Source: Fimbriimonadaceae bacterium (lineage in GTDB: Bacteria; Armatimonadota; Fimbriimonadia; Fimbriimonadales; Fimbriimonadaceae). Taken from it: 31,677 bases of DNA. Below the pieces are notes generated by a model. That model searched no databases. It was not told where the DNA came from and saw only the letters and a list, made by a program, of their open reading frames with translations. The number at the start of each line of letters is the position of its first letter. Within the stretch, counting starts at the first letter, position 1. The stretch spans positions 1 to 31,677 of the forward strand of contig JAIBBE010000125.1 in the NCBI GenBank assembly GCA_019694835.1. The letters are read 5' to 3'. Shown one piece after another: positions 1-7,591 of the stretch. A program made the translations under genes and the position numbers.

Positions 1-416
1 AGACGCCAGCGGTACGGGCGGATCAACCTCTCCCCCAACCCCTCTCCTCCGCCACATCGCACGAGGCAATTGAGAATCTTCAGGGAGCAGGAGAGGGGAG
101 CCGGGCCGACGAGTCCCCAGCGGTACGGGGGATGATCACGGGGATGCTGGTTGGGCACGATCCGATTCCGTTTTTCAGCCGCTTCGCTGAATGTATCGAC
201 GAGGTGCATGTCGTACCGATCGACTTCCATAGAAGCCGCGATCCGTTCGAACTGGCAAAGGAAATCGAGCCACTCTTCCCCCGGGTCACGGCCCATGCAA
301 CGGTGCAGGAAGCCATGAAGGCGGTCGCGGGCACCGAGGCGGTACTGGTCACCGGCAGCTTCTACTTGGTGGGTGAAATCGGCAACCTGCTGGGCCCTTG
401 GACCGGAAAAACCTAA
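1..416 (+). CDS. folC: FolC C-terminal part (folylpolyglutamate / dihydrofolate synthase), partial at left edge
   Basis: The reading frame is open from the left edge to the stop at 416, so this is the 3' end of a longer gene. The last ~90 residues look like the C-terminal domain of the Mur-ligase-like FolC family, which adds glutamate to folates: a GHDP segment, a strand pattern around VHVVPIDFHRSRDP, and near the end the typical VLVTGSFYLVGEI. Residues encoded by about 3-131 do not look like FolC. They are Pro/Gly/Ser/Glu-rich and come from repeat DNA: CCAGCGGTACGGG occurs at 6-18 and 117-129, in the same frame, with a 10-bp inverted repeat between. The ATG at 132 is therefore probably internal rather than the gene start. 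The FolC call rests only on the tail; whether the insert is tolerated or marks a decaying gene cannot be decided here. Confidence 0.72.
   Translation, partial: TPAVRADQPLPQPLSSATSHEAIENLQGAGEGSRADESPAVRGMITGMLVGHDPIPFFSRFAECIDEVHVVPIDFHRSRDPFELAKEIEPLFPRVTAHATVQEAMKAVAGTEAVLVTGSFYLVGEIGNLLGPWTGKT
6..129 (+). repeat. Composite repeat insertion within folC
   Basis: The 13-mer CCAGCGGTACGGG occurs at 6-18 and 117-129, 111 bases (37 codons) apart, so both copies are read in the same frame (both encode PAVR). Between them is a C/T-rich to G/A-rich imperfect palindrome with perfect 10-bp arms CCCCTCTCCT (39-48) and AGGAGAGGGG (89-98). The first 18 bases of the window are identical to the reverse complement of 8122-8139 inside the nitrilase gene. 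I infer an interspersed palindromic repeat family tolerated inside coding genes. Confidence 0.7.
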
Positions 417-450
417 CGAACGGCGAGGCATCTGGCATACTTAGCGTTAG

Positions 451-1857
451 ATGAGCGCACCTGGCGCGAACGGCGGCGGACACCGGATGTTAGCGGCTAT
501 CGTCTTCACGGACGTGGTCGGATACTCCGTGCTCGCCGGACAGGATGAAGCCAAGGCCATCGCCCTCTTCCGCCGAGATTACGACATCATCGCCGCCACG
601 TGCGCGGAGTACGAAGGCCAGGTTCTCAAGAACACTGGGGACGGGTTGTTGCTCTGCTTCACGAGCGCGGTCCAAGCCGTAAACTGCTCCATCAAGATCC
701 AACAATTGTTGCACGACCAAGCGCAGCACCTGCCCAAGGGAGACGTGCTCCAGCACCGTATCGGTGTCCACCTCGGCGACGTGGTCCTGATGCCCGACGA
801 CGTGATTGGCGATGGTGTCAACATCGCGAACCGAATTCAAAATGAAGCACGTCCGGGCGGAATCGCCATGTCGCAGACGGTCTACGACGTGGTTCGGAAC
901 AAAGTCAAGCTCAACGCCACCTCGCTCGGTGTTCGCAACCTGAAGCACATCGTCGAGCCAGTGACCGTTTGGGCAATTCCGCCGATTGGAACGCTTTCCC
1001 AATCACCCTATCTGTCAAACACACCTGCTCAAGAGCAGATGATGGGCGAGTCAATCAGCACCTTTGAGGAGCCTAAGGCGGACGGTGCAAAAGGTGTTCT
1101 TTACGCGATCCTCGCGGCGGTCCTGCTCCTCGTGCCAATCGGCATGTTTCTGTATCTCCGGAGTCAGCCCGCGCCCCCGAAGCCGCCCCTTGTCGTCACG
1201 ACCGATCCCAAAGCCGAACTCGACCCGAGCAAGACACCCGAAGACACCCAGAAGGCGGACGATAAGAAGGTTGACGAGCCGACCAAAGACGAAAAGGTAG
1301 AACCCAAACAGACGGACCCACCTCAGTTAGAACCCGACAAGAACGGTGACGTTGAGGTTGAAATGCCCACGGAACAGGAAGAGGCCCCCCTGAAGGACCT
1401 TTTCGCCAAGGACGTGGACCTTAGCAAGACGATGTCGGCATTCCGCCAGAAGTACGACTTTGAAGGCGCCGCCCGCTGGCTCGAGGACCAGGGCTATACC
1501 GAGGCGATGGCCGGGAAGCTGCTTGGCGATCGATTCATTGAGCTCGGCAAGTTCAAAGCTTGGCTGGAGAGCCAGATCGCTTTTGCGACCCAAGCCGACC
1601 CACTCATCATCATGCGCCCCTCGGGCGAGACACGGATCTACGCTAACGAGGATACGTCGATCGCCGTTCAAACAAGCGCGGGGACGACCTCGACCCAACT
1701 CGTCGACGTCAAACCCGAGAACTTTCTCCTCATCGCGCGAGCAGCCCTGGTCCAGAACCAGCCCGGCGATAAGAAGCCCCGCGTCGTCATTCGGCGCTGG
1801 ATGGGACTGTTTGCTCGGGAGTACGGGCTTGCGCCACCGCGCGTCCCGCGGGGTTAG
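451..1857 (+). CDS. Membrane-anchored class III adenylate cyclase
   Basis: The 468-residue protein starts with a class III nucleotide cyclase domain (about residues 13-175). Visible catalytic features are the two metal-binding aspartates, Asp21 in FTDVVGYS and Asp64 in KNTGDG, a lysine (Lys60) where ATP-specific cyclases usually have one, and a GDGVNIANRI segment that carries the transition-state Asn and Arg. It should convert ATP to cAMP. One membrane helix follows at about 213-236, then a Pro/Lys/Asp/Glu-rich linker (about 240-320) and an uncharacterised C-terminal domain to 468. With one helix, the cyclase domain is predicted cytoplasmic and the C-terminal part outside, so the latter may sense envelope signals (inference). 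The gene follows folC by 34 bases. No Shine-Dalgarno is visible; CATACT at 436-441 could be a -10 giving a very short leader. Confidence 0.88.
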   Translation: MSAPGANGGGHRMLAAIVFTDVVGYSVLAGQDEAKAIALFRRDYDIIAATCAEYEGQVLKNTGDGLLLCFTSAVQAVNCSIKIQQLLHDQAQHLPKGDVLQHRIGVHLGDVVLMPDDVIGDGVNIANRIQNEARPGGIAMSQTVYDVVRNKVKLNATSLGVRNLKHIVEPVTVWAIPPIGTLSQSPYLSNTPAQEQMMGESISTFEEPKADGAKGVLYAILAAVLLLVPIGMFLYLRSQPAPPKPPLVVTTDPKAELDPSKTPEDTQKADDKKVDEPTKDEKVEPKQTDPPQLEPDKNGDVEVEMPTEQEEAPLKDLFAKDVDLSKTMSAFRQKYDFEGAARWLEDQGYTEAMAGKLLGDRFIELGKFKAWLESQIAFATQADPLIIMRPSGETRIYANEDTSIAVQTSAGTTSTQLVDVKPENFLLIARAALVQNQPGDKKPRVVIRRWMGLFAREYGLAPPRVPRG

Positions 1858-1872
1858 CCGGGTGATTGGAAG

Positions 1873-2415
1873 TCACTTCTTGACGAGTGTCAGGACAGAA
1901 ATTACTTCTCCCAAAGCCGCTCCCTTTGGATCCGAGATATAGGTTACGGCGACGTCCTTGTCGACACCCTTGATACCACTCAGTCGCAAGCCTGATTCAC
2001 CGCGGGAGGTGCGCCAATCGGGGAGCTTCTCGGGACTTGCCTTCACACCTTTCGGGTCGAGGCCGACCATCGTGAGGACCGACTTCCAAGAAGGATTGCC
2101 ATACACCATCAAACTGATCAGGGTCACCGTCTTGGCCGAGTTGGCGGCCACCTGCAGAGTCTTCCAAGTGATGGGAAAGGGCTTCTGTGGTCCGATGTGG
2201 CAAGGAAACAACGGCTTGCCATCATCGTCTTCAGATTCGTACCACTCCGGTTTCGATCCAAACTGCTTAGTCAGATAGCTCGTTGCGTCGGCCTGCGACT
2301 TTCCGAAAACCGACGCAACCTTAAAGAGTGGTTCCTTGAGAGTGGGTTCCTGTTCGAATGTCGCAAGAGGAGCCGCGTGCAATAGAACGAAGGCGAGAAC
2401 GGCAGAATGTAACAT
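1873..2415 (-). CDS. Secreted protein of unknown function (180 aa)
   Basis: I do not recognise a family. Residues 1 to about 18 form a signal peptide (hydrophobic core AVLAFVLLHAAPLA), so the product is probably exported. The mature part is soluble-looking, about 160 residues, with an acidic stretch ESEDDDGKP near residues 60-68 and a predicted alpha/beta pattern. It converges with the cyclase gene, whose stop is 15 bases away. The ATG at 2415 is preceded by TACCAT (minus strand, 2428-2423) with a 7-base gap and no Shine-Dalgarno sequence, which suggests a leaderless message. Codon use looks like the neighbours. Confidence 0.75.
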   Translation of the reverse strand: MLHSAVLAFVLLHAAPLATFEQEPTLKEPLFKVASVFGKSQADATSYLTKQFGSKPEWYESEDDDGKPLFPCHIGPQKPFPITWKTLQVAANSAKTVTLISLMVYGNPSWKSVLTMVGLDPKGVKASPEKLPDWRTSRGESGLRLSGIKGVDKDVAVTYISDPKGAALGEVISVLTLVKK

Positions 2416-2422
2416 CGGCCCG

Positions 2423-2428
2423 ATGGTA
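2423..2428 (-). promoter_or_regulatory. Putative -10 element of the 2415 gene (leaderless)
   Basis: Minus-strand TACCAT lies 7 bases before the ATG at 2415. A -10 at this distance puts the transcription start at or next to the A of ATG. No convincing -35 hexamer is seen. Confidence 0.4.
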
Positions 2429-2487
2429 CTGGCTTCTTGGCGAGGAACACCAGTAAAAATCGAACAACTTAAGCTCGCAGATTGAGC

Positions 2488-2997
2488 CTAACCTTTCTTC
2501 TTCGGAGGTGGCGGGCCGTTGGGGCCTTGCAGGTAAGGGCTCCACGCTGAACTGGGCAAATGCGTCCGCTCCATCGTCCGGGCAATGAGTTGCCCAAGTG
2601 CGTCGCCATACTCAGTCACCGTTAGACTCGCACCGGTTGAGGTCGCTAGCGGACCGTATGGGGCCACGAAGCCCTCTTTGATCAGCTTTTCCAACCTGAT
2701 CCGTGGCTCACCCTTGATGTCGGCAGCAAGCCGTTTGGGTTCGTAGGGGACGGGCGGTAGCGACATCGTGAACTTCGGTTTCGCGACGGTGTAGAGCGCA
2801 TAGAAGCCGTCGATGATCTGTGCGCGTGTGGCGATCGCCTTGTCGGACGAGGCCAAGATGGTCTTCGCGGGCAGTTTGAGAACAGTTCGGAAGATGCCCT
2901 CGGTCTTGACGAGGGTCGCCGACACTTCCGCCCGAGTAACGGGCTGCGCCCAGGCTCCCGAAGCCAGGCATACCGCAGCCAAACCCAGCAGCCTCAT
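2488..2997 (-). CDS. Secreted protein downstream of mreB (169 aa)
   Basis: Unrecognised exported protein. Residues 1-17 form a signal peptide ending in a typical Ala-x-Ala type site (GAWAQ). The body has two segments resembling S-layer-homology or helical repeat patterns (VTRAEVSATLVK near 20-31; ATRAQIIDGFYAL near 56-68), but no confident SLH domain. The C-terminus is proline- and lysine-rich (GPNGPPPPKKKG). The ATG overlaps the mreB stop (ATGA at 2997-2994), so it is translated in the same operon as mreB and perhaps serves in envelope or shape functions (inference from context). Confidence 0.75.
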   Translation of the reverse strand: MRLLGLAAVCLASGAWAQPVTRAEVSATLVKTEGIFRTVLKLPAKTILASSDKAIATRAQIIDGFYALYTVAKPKFTMSLPPVPYEPKRLAADIKGEPRIRLEKLIKEGFVAPYGPLATSTGASLTVTEYGDALGQLIARTMERTHLPSSAWSPYLQGPNGPPPPKKKG

Positions 2998-4007
2998 ATG
3001 GTCGTCACCGCACCGCTAGCCCGAATGGCCGCAAGCTCCTCGAGGGCACGGCCTGTCCCAATCGCCACGCAGTGCATCGCGTTCTCTGCAACGTGAACGG
3101 GGATGTCCGTAACGCTCTCGATAAAGCGATCCAAGCCCCTCAAGAGGGCGCCTCCTCCGGTGAGCGTAATGCCTCGCTGCATGAGGTCGCTCGCAAGTTC
3201 GGGCGGGGTCTCTTCCAAGACCGAGCAGATCTTTTCGGTGATCTGCCGAACGGGTTCGGCGAGGGCTTCTCGGACTTCATCGCTGGTGACTTCGACGGTT
3301 CGTGGCAGCCCGGCAACGATGTCGCGTCCACGAACTTCCATCGTAAGTTCTTGGGCTAGAGGATAGGCCGACCCAACCTTAATCTTGACTTCCTCCGCGG
3401 TAGGCTCACCGATCATGAGGTTGTACGTGTTTCGGACGTGACGAACGATCGCCTCGTCCATCTTGTTGCCCGCAACCCGAATGCTTTGCGAGATCACGAT
3501 TCCGCCGAGGCTGATGACGGCGATGTCGGTCGTTCCACCGCCGATATCCGCGACCATATTGCCGCCCGGCGATGCGATAGGAAGGCCTGCACCGATTGCA
3601 GCGGCCATGGGTTCCTCGAAGGTCATGGCGTGCCCGGCGCCCGCCATCTTCGCGGCTTGAAGCACGGCTCGACGCTCAACATTCGTAACTCCGCTCGGCA
3701 CGCAGATCAGGACGGTGGGCTTGAACAGTCGTCGCTTGCCGCAGACCTTGTCGAGAAGGTGCTCGATCATGCGAAGGGTCGTCGTGTAGTCGGCGATGAC
3801 ACCGTCCTTCATGGGCCGGATGGCCGTGATGTTGCCAGGCGTTCGACCGAGCATTTCGCGGGCCGCATTGCCGACCGCGAGGACGCGCTTTGATTGAGTC
3901 GAGACGGCCACCACGGTCGGTTCTTCCAGCACGACGCCACGGCCACGTTTGTAGACGAGAATGTTGGCCGTGCCAAGATCGATTCCGATTTCAGGGACAA
4001 GTCTCAA
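2994..4007 (-). CDS. mreB: Rod-shape-determining actin MreB
   Basis: MreB is the actin-like ATPase that forms membrane-associated filaments and guides lateral peptidoglycan synthesis. The actin-fold signatures are in order: phosphate-1 loop GIDLGTAN (residues 8-15), IRPMKDGVIADY (about 63-74), phosphate-2 loop DIGGGTTDI (154-162) and the adenosine loop GGGALLRGLD near the C-terminus. I chose the TTG at 4007, giving 337 residues, the usual family length. The longer reading from ATG 4136 would add 43 residues unlike MreB and overlap murA by 62 bases. No strong Shine-Dalgarno supports either start, so the exact N-terminus is open. It lies 67 bases after murA on the same strand, and the next gene overlaps its stop. 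No mreC or mreD is adjacent. Confidence 0.95.
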   Translation of the reverse strand: MRLVPEIGIDLGTANILVYKRGRGVVLEEPTVVAVSTQSKRVLAVGNAAREMLGRTPGNITAIRPMKDGVIADYTTTLRMIEHLLDKVCGKRRLFKPTVLICVPSGVTNVERRAVLQAAKMAGAGHAMTFEEPMAAAIGAGLPIASPGGNMVADIGGGTTDIAVISLGGIVISQSIRVAGNKMDEAIVRHVRNTYNLMIGEPTAEEVKIKVGSAYPLAQELTMEVRGRDIVAGLPRTVEVTSDEVREALAEPVRQITEKICSVLEETPPELASDLMQRGITLTGGGALLRGLDRFIESVTDIPVHVAENAMHCVAIGTGRALEELAAIRASGAVTTI

Positions 4008-4074
4008 AGAAGTTCGTTCATCCGCGCGGCCAAGAGCCAATACACCTATTGTGTACGGTTTCCCCCCACTCTGG

Positions 4075-5367
4075 TTACGCGAGTTCCGAGATTGTGTTGC
4101 CGCGTTCCCATTCGGAAGCCGGAATCCTCTCGACATTGCCGCCCAAGCTATTCAGAATCTGCTCAAATCGCTCGTAGCCTCTGTCGATGAAATGCACATT
4201 TCGGACAATCGTCTCGCCTTCGGCGGCCAGACCGGCGAGGACCAGGGCTGCACCTGCTCGCAGGTCGCTGGCCTCGACAACCGCGCTCTTAAGTCGCGGT
4301 ACGCCCTCGATGAGCGTTGACCGCCCTTCGAGCCGCATCTTCGCGCCCATGCGGTTGAGTTCGCCGATATGTCCAATGCGGCTCTCGTAGATGGTCTCTT
4401 CGACGACGCTCTGGCCATTCGCCAAGGCGAGGGTTGCAGCCATCACCTGCTGCATGTCGGTCGGGAAGCCAGGGTAGGGCATGGTTTTGATGCGGATGCC
4501 CTTCAGTCTCGCGGGCGCGGCCACGCGGACCCAATCGCCGCCTTCGTACGCATCGGCGCCCGCATCACGGAGCTTGCTGATGAGCGACACCTGGTGCTCG
4601 GGCATGACGCCGCGCACGGTGACATCGCCATGCGTGATTGCACCCGCCAGCAGGAACGTTCCCGCTTGGAGACGATCTTCGGGGACCCTGAATTCGCAGG
4701 CATGGAGTTTCTCGACACCGATGATCGTGATCTTGCTCGTGCCAGCGCCTTCGACGCGGGCTCCCATCCGGTTGAGAAACTCGGCGAGGGTCGTGACCTC
4801 AGGTTCGATGGCGGCATTGTCGATGACGGTTATGCCGTGGGCGAGGGTGGCAGTCGCCATCAAGTGCTGGGTGGCACCGGCGCTCGGGAAGTCGAGATAG
4901 ATCTCGGTGCCATGCAACTCAGAGGCCTCGGCCCGGTAGATGCCGTTCGCAAGTTCGACCGTCGCACCGAGAGCAGCAAGGCCCTTGAGGTGGTAGTCAA
5001 CCGGTCGTGCACCGATCTTGCAACCCCCGGGCGCCGGCAAGATTGCCTTGCCTACTCGGGCTAGCAATGATCCGAGAAGATAAAAGGATGTCCGGATGGG
5101 GCGGACACTTTCCTCGTCAGCTTCGTAACTGGTGATCTCCGAGCAGTCGATGAAGAGAGTCCCTTCTCGCCAGTCGCACTTGGCCCCGAACTTCTGAAGG
5201 AGATTGAGCTTGTCGCGGATGTCGGAGACGTTTGGCACGTTGTGAAGGATTGCCTGCCCTTCACCGAGCAAAACGGCGGATAGAATGGCGAGCGCAGCAT
5301 TCTTGCTGCCCGGCACATCAACCTCACCCCTTAACGACGCTCCACCCGAAATCCTCAGTACATTCAT
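4075..5367 (-). CDS. murA: UDP-N-acetylglucosamine 1-carboxyvinyltransferase MurA
   Basis: MurA transfers enolpyruvate from PEP to UDP-GlcNAc, the first committed step of peptidoglycan synthesis, in the cytosol. The 430 residues match the usual length. Lys22 lies in the conserved SKNAAL segment and the catalytic Cys116, the residue attacked by fosfomycin, lies in PGGCKIGARPVDYH. Other family segments are FPSAGATQHLMATATLA and the late FPTDMQQ. The ATG at 5367 is preceded by a GGAAGGA-type Shine-Dalgarno about 10 bases upstream. It is followed by mreB, so wall precursor synthesis and wall patterning share a transcription unit. Confidence 0.97.
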   Translation of the reverse strand: MNVLRISGGASLRGEVDVPGSKNAALAILSAVLLGEGQAILHNVPNVSDIRDKLNLLQKFGAKCDWREGTLFIDCSEITSYEADEESVRPIRTSFYLLGSLLARVGKAILPAPGGCKIGARPVDYHLKGLAALGATVELANGIYRAEASELHGTEIYLDFPSAGATQHLMATATLAHGITVIDNAAIEPEVTTLAEFLNRMGARVEGAGTSKITIIGVEKLHACEFRVPEDRLQAGTFLLAGAITHGDVTVRGVMPEHQVSLISKLRDAGADAYEGGDWVRVAAPARLKGIRIKTMPYPGFPTDMQQVMAATLALANGQSVVEETIYESRIGHIGELNRMGAKMRLEGRSTLIEGVPRLKSAVVEASDLRAGAALVLAGLAAEGETIVRNVHFIDRGYERFEQILNSLGGNVERIPASEWERGNTISELA

Positions 5368-5383
5368 TCAGCTTGTTCCTTCC

Positions 5384-5442
5384 CTGGAATAACCTTCAAT
5401 TCCAGTCTAGCTCGAAGAGAGCCAAAAAGAGGCTCCATTGTA
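5384..5442 (-). promoter_or_regulatory. Putative murA promoter and structured leader
   Basis: On the minus strand TACAAT (5442-5437) is a good -10 hexamer. Transcription from about 5430 would give a ~60-base leader containing a 7-bp hairpin (CTGGAAT / ATTCCAG, 5384-5405) just upstream of the Shine-Dalgarno region. The -35 region is weak. The hairpin could affect translation, but no known riboswitch is recognised. Confidence 0.35.
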
Positions 5443-5477
5443 CCGTCTGCGGCCTCGAAAAGCGACTAAATGCCCTC

Positions 5478-5679
5478 CCCAATGTACTTTCGGCGTCCCG
5501 CCGATTCCTCTTCGGAGCGCGCTTTCAGTAAGATTCAGTTCTCTAAGCGCTGGTTGGGTCCCGCCAATGTCCTCGGGTCGCAACCCTTAGAACGAGCAAG
5601 GATCAAGTTTCCGATGAGGTGAGAGCGCGTTAAGCGCTCCCCAAAAGGGGAATCGGCGGGACGCCGAATGTACATTGGG
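5478..5679. repeat. 202-bp inverted-repeat element between murA and the next gene
   Basis: Arms of 31 bp at 5478-5508 and 5649-5679 are inverted copies with 30 of 31 positions matching. Each arm begins CCCAATGTAC and contains the smaller palindrome CGGCGTCCCGCCG. Similarity continues outward (GCCCT..CCC) and partly inward (GGAGCGC). The 140-bp centre holds no convincing gene. The layout suggests a miniature inverted-repeat element or similar non-autonomous repeat; no transposase is seen. Together with the murA promoter it fills most of the gene-free stretch 5368-5746. Confidence 0.65.
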
Positions 5680-5746
5680 AAAGGGCGACAAAGGGTCAGT
5701 GGTATTCGTCCTTGGTATGGAAAGGTACTCTTACGGGTGCCGCTGA

Positions 5747-7546
5747 ATGAAAAGGAAGATGAGGAAATTTTGTGCCGTCCTGCTGATGATGTTGGGCGCG
5801 ATCGTTGCATTGGCGATCGACGTTCGTGCCTTGGGTGCTACGGTTTACGTGAACCAGGCGCCGGTGATGACGGTGGGCTCGCCAAAACGCGCCGCTGAGT
5901 TAGCCCAACTCCTTTCCAAAGCACCGAGCCTGACCCCGATATCGGTTCAGGGATCGGGCAGCGATGTTCGGTTGGTTGCCGGGAAGACCGTCATTCGGGT
6001 GATGGCCGCCGAGGGCAAGAGCGCCCAGCTATCGCCCCAGCAGCTTGCCGGCGAGTGGGCTTCTAAGCTCCGCGACGCGCTCAAGTTGCCCGCTTTGGAT
6101 ACGCCCAACCGCACTGTCCAAGTCGGGGTCGGAAGCGAACGATTGATCAGCGTCGTTGGTACGGCCGCCTCGGCGGCGACCGGTGCTTCTAGCAATCCAA
6201 AGGTCGCGACCGTGTCAAAGGCGGCCATGGGATTCAAGGTCAAGGGCAATCAACTCGGCTCGACCACGGTCAAGGTCAGGAGCGGGTCTCAGGTCATCAC
6301 GACCGTCGTCCAGGTTCTTCCTCCCGCCGCCAAGTTCCCCCAGAGCGTTTCGGCTTCGGTCGTCGGCGACCCAGCGAGCCCGGACATCGTCCGAAATGCA
6401 ATCGTTTCGGGAGCACAGTCTCAGATGAAGATGGCTCCGAACGCTGACGTCGAGATCGTCGACGCGAAGGTCGTGAGCCTCCAGCAAGGCGCGAGCACGA
6501 CGATCCAGGCGAAGGTGCGCGTCACGGCACCAAATACGGTTGCATCCGAAGGTCTCGTCACGGCGAAAGTGAATAACCTCATGGTCGCGGGCAAGCGCGA
6601 AGGCGAAATGTGGTACTGCAATTTTCCGGAGACCGTGATGGGCCCGGGCAACCTCTTTGCGGCCGATCTCAAGGAAAAGACGCCGGCGAGGATGCTGTAC
6701 CACCACATCAACGCGACGACAGATCCCTTGGTGATTCAGGTGGTTGCCGTCAACACGTTCGATACCCCGGTTAAGATCGTGATTATGCCTGGAGACGGTG
6801 TGCCCCATAAGGACCCGGTCCGGGTTGGCCTCGAAGCAGGAGAACGGTTTGTCCGCAACTGGATGACGGGCAGCGGCGAAGTCATCAGCATTCCGGCTCG
6901 AGCGTCCGTGCCCATCGCCATGCGTCGTCTGGCCCCGGGAGAGACGATGAGCGGTCTTTGCTACCTGCGGGTTCTCAATGGCCCGACCAATCGCGTCCTG
7001 ATTCGAACGGATGCGGTTGATCCACGCTTCATGGACGCCGGGTGGCTCAGTGCCGCGAATCTCGCCACCCCTTGGAGCAAGGCCGGAACCCGCAAGATTG
7101 GCCCCGGATTCCAAACACCGCCTCTTAGCCAGCATATCTACACCGAACCCTACAAAGTTCTGGAGAGCACCTACCAAGTCGGCGGGCGGTTTGCGTTCGT
7201 TTGGGTAGGTCAGAAGCCCATTAGCAGCGTGGACGGTGAACTCGCCCTCGACGGCAATTTCGGCGTCATGTACACCGTCAAATTGCGGGTCGAAAATCCC
7301 ACGGATCGGGCCGTCGACGTCGAAGTGGTCTTCGAGGCGAGCGCGGGCTATTCGGGTGCGGTCTTCATCGTGAACAACCAATTCCAGCGAGCGCCTCTTC
7401 TGCAGTCAAAGGCAGAGTACATCCTGAAAAAGGTTAGTGTGCCCGCTGGCGGGAGCCAGGAAGTCACGGTCCAGACGGTCCCCCTTTCCGGGAGCAGTTA
7501 TCCTGCACTGCTGACGCTGCGTCCAAGCGGCCTGGGCATGAAGTAG
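5747..7546 (+). CDS. Large secreted protein with an Ig-like/pilus-assembly-like N-terminal region (599 aa)
   Basis: The function is unknown. Residues 1 to about 28 form a signal peptide (basic start MKRKMRK, then a long hydrophobic core). Residues about 110-190 resemble bacterial Ig-like (BIG-2-type) folds: a segment reading NPKVATVSKAAMGFKVKG followed by GSTTVKVRSG, where a 'value varies, then constant' motif is typical. The remaining ~400 residues are beta-rich with no recognised catalytic motif, and the end LLTLRPSG also looks like a beta-sandwich. It is likely a cell-surface or periplasmic structural protein. A second in-frame ATG at 5759 is possible; neither start has a clear Shine-Dalgarno. 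Confidence 0.78.
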   Translation: MKRKMRKFCAVLLMMLGAIVALAIDVRALGATVYVNQAPVMTVGSPKRAAELAQLLSKAPSLTPISVQGSGSDVRLVAGKTVIRVMAAEGKSAQLSPQQLAGEWASKLRDALKLPALDTPNRTVQVGVGSERLISVVGTAASAATGASSNPKVATVSKAAMGFKVKGNQLGSTTVKVRSGSQVITTVVQVLPPAAKFPQSVSASVVGDPASPDIVRNAIVSGAQSQMKMAPNADVEIVDAKVVSLQQGASTTIQAKVRVTAPNTVASEGLVTAKVNNLMVAGKREGEMWYCNFPETVMGPGNLFAADLKEKTPARMLYHHINATTDPLVIQVVAVNTFDTPVKIVIMPGDGVPHKDPVRVGLEAGERFVRNWMTGSGEVISIPARASVPIAMRRLAPGETMSGLCYLRVLNGPTNRVLIRTDAVDPRFMDAGWLSAANLATPWSKAGTRKIGPGFQTPPLSQHIYTEPYKVLESTYQVGGRFAFVWVGQKPISSVDGELALDGNFGVMYTVKLRVENPTDRAVDVEVVFEASAGYSGAVFIVNNQFQRAPLLQSKAEYILKKVSVPAGGSQEVTVQTVPLSGSSYPALLTLRPSGLGMK

Positions 7547-7561
7547 GGAGAAGCGACCGGC

Positions 7562-7587
7562 CTCTCTCCGTCATTCATCGGGGAGAG
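7562..7587. terminator. Hairpin between convergent genes, possible bidirectional terminator
   Basis: CTCTCTCCG (7562-7570) and CGGGGAGAG (7579-7587) form a 9-bp stem with one G-U pair and an 8-base loop. It lies between the convergent ends at 7546 and 7592. There is no T-run, so intrinsic termination is not certain. Confidence 0.4.
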
Positions 7588-7591
7588 TGGG

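Noticed and set aside
132..416. A stand-alone 94-residue gene at the left edge
   Set aside because: The frame is open to the window edge and the product is the folC tail, so the Met at 132 is internal.
4008..4136. N-terminal extension of MreB from ATG 4136
   Set aside because: The extra 43 residues do not resemble MreB and come from sequence overlapping murA; the TTG at 4007 gives the standard length.
6215..7381. A 388-residue minus-strand open frame opposite the 599-aa secreted protein
   Set aside because: Rich in Arg, His and Asp with no family motif; a codon-bias shadow of the real gene.
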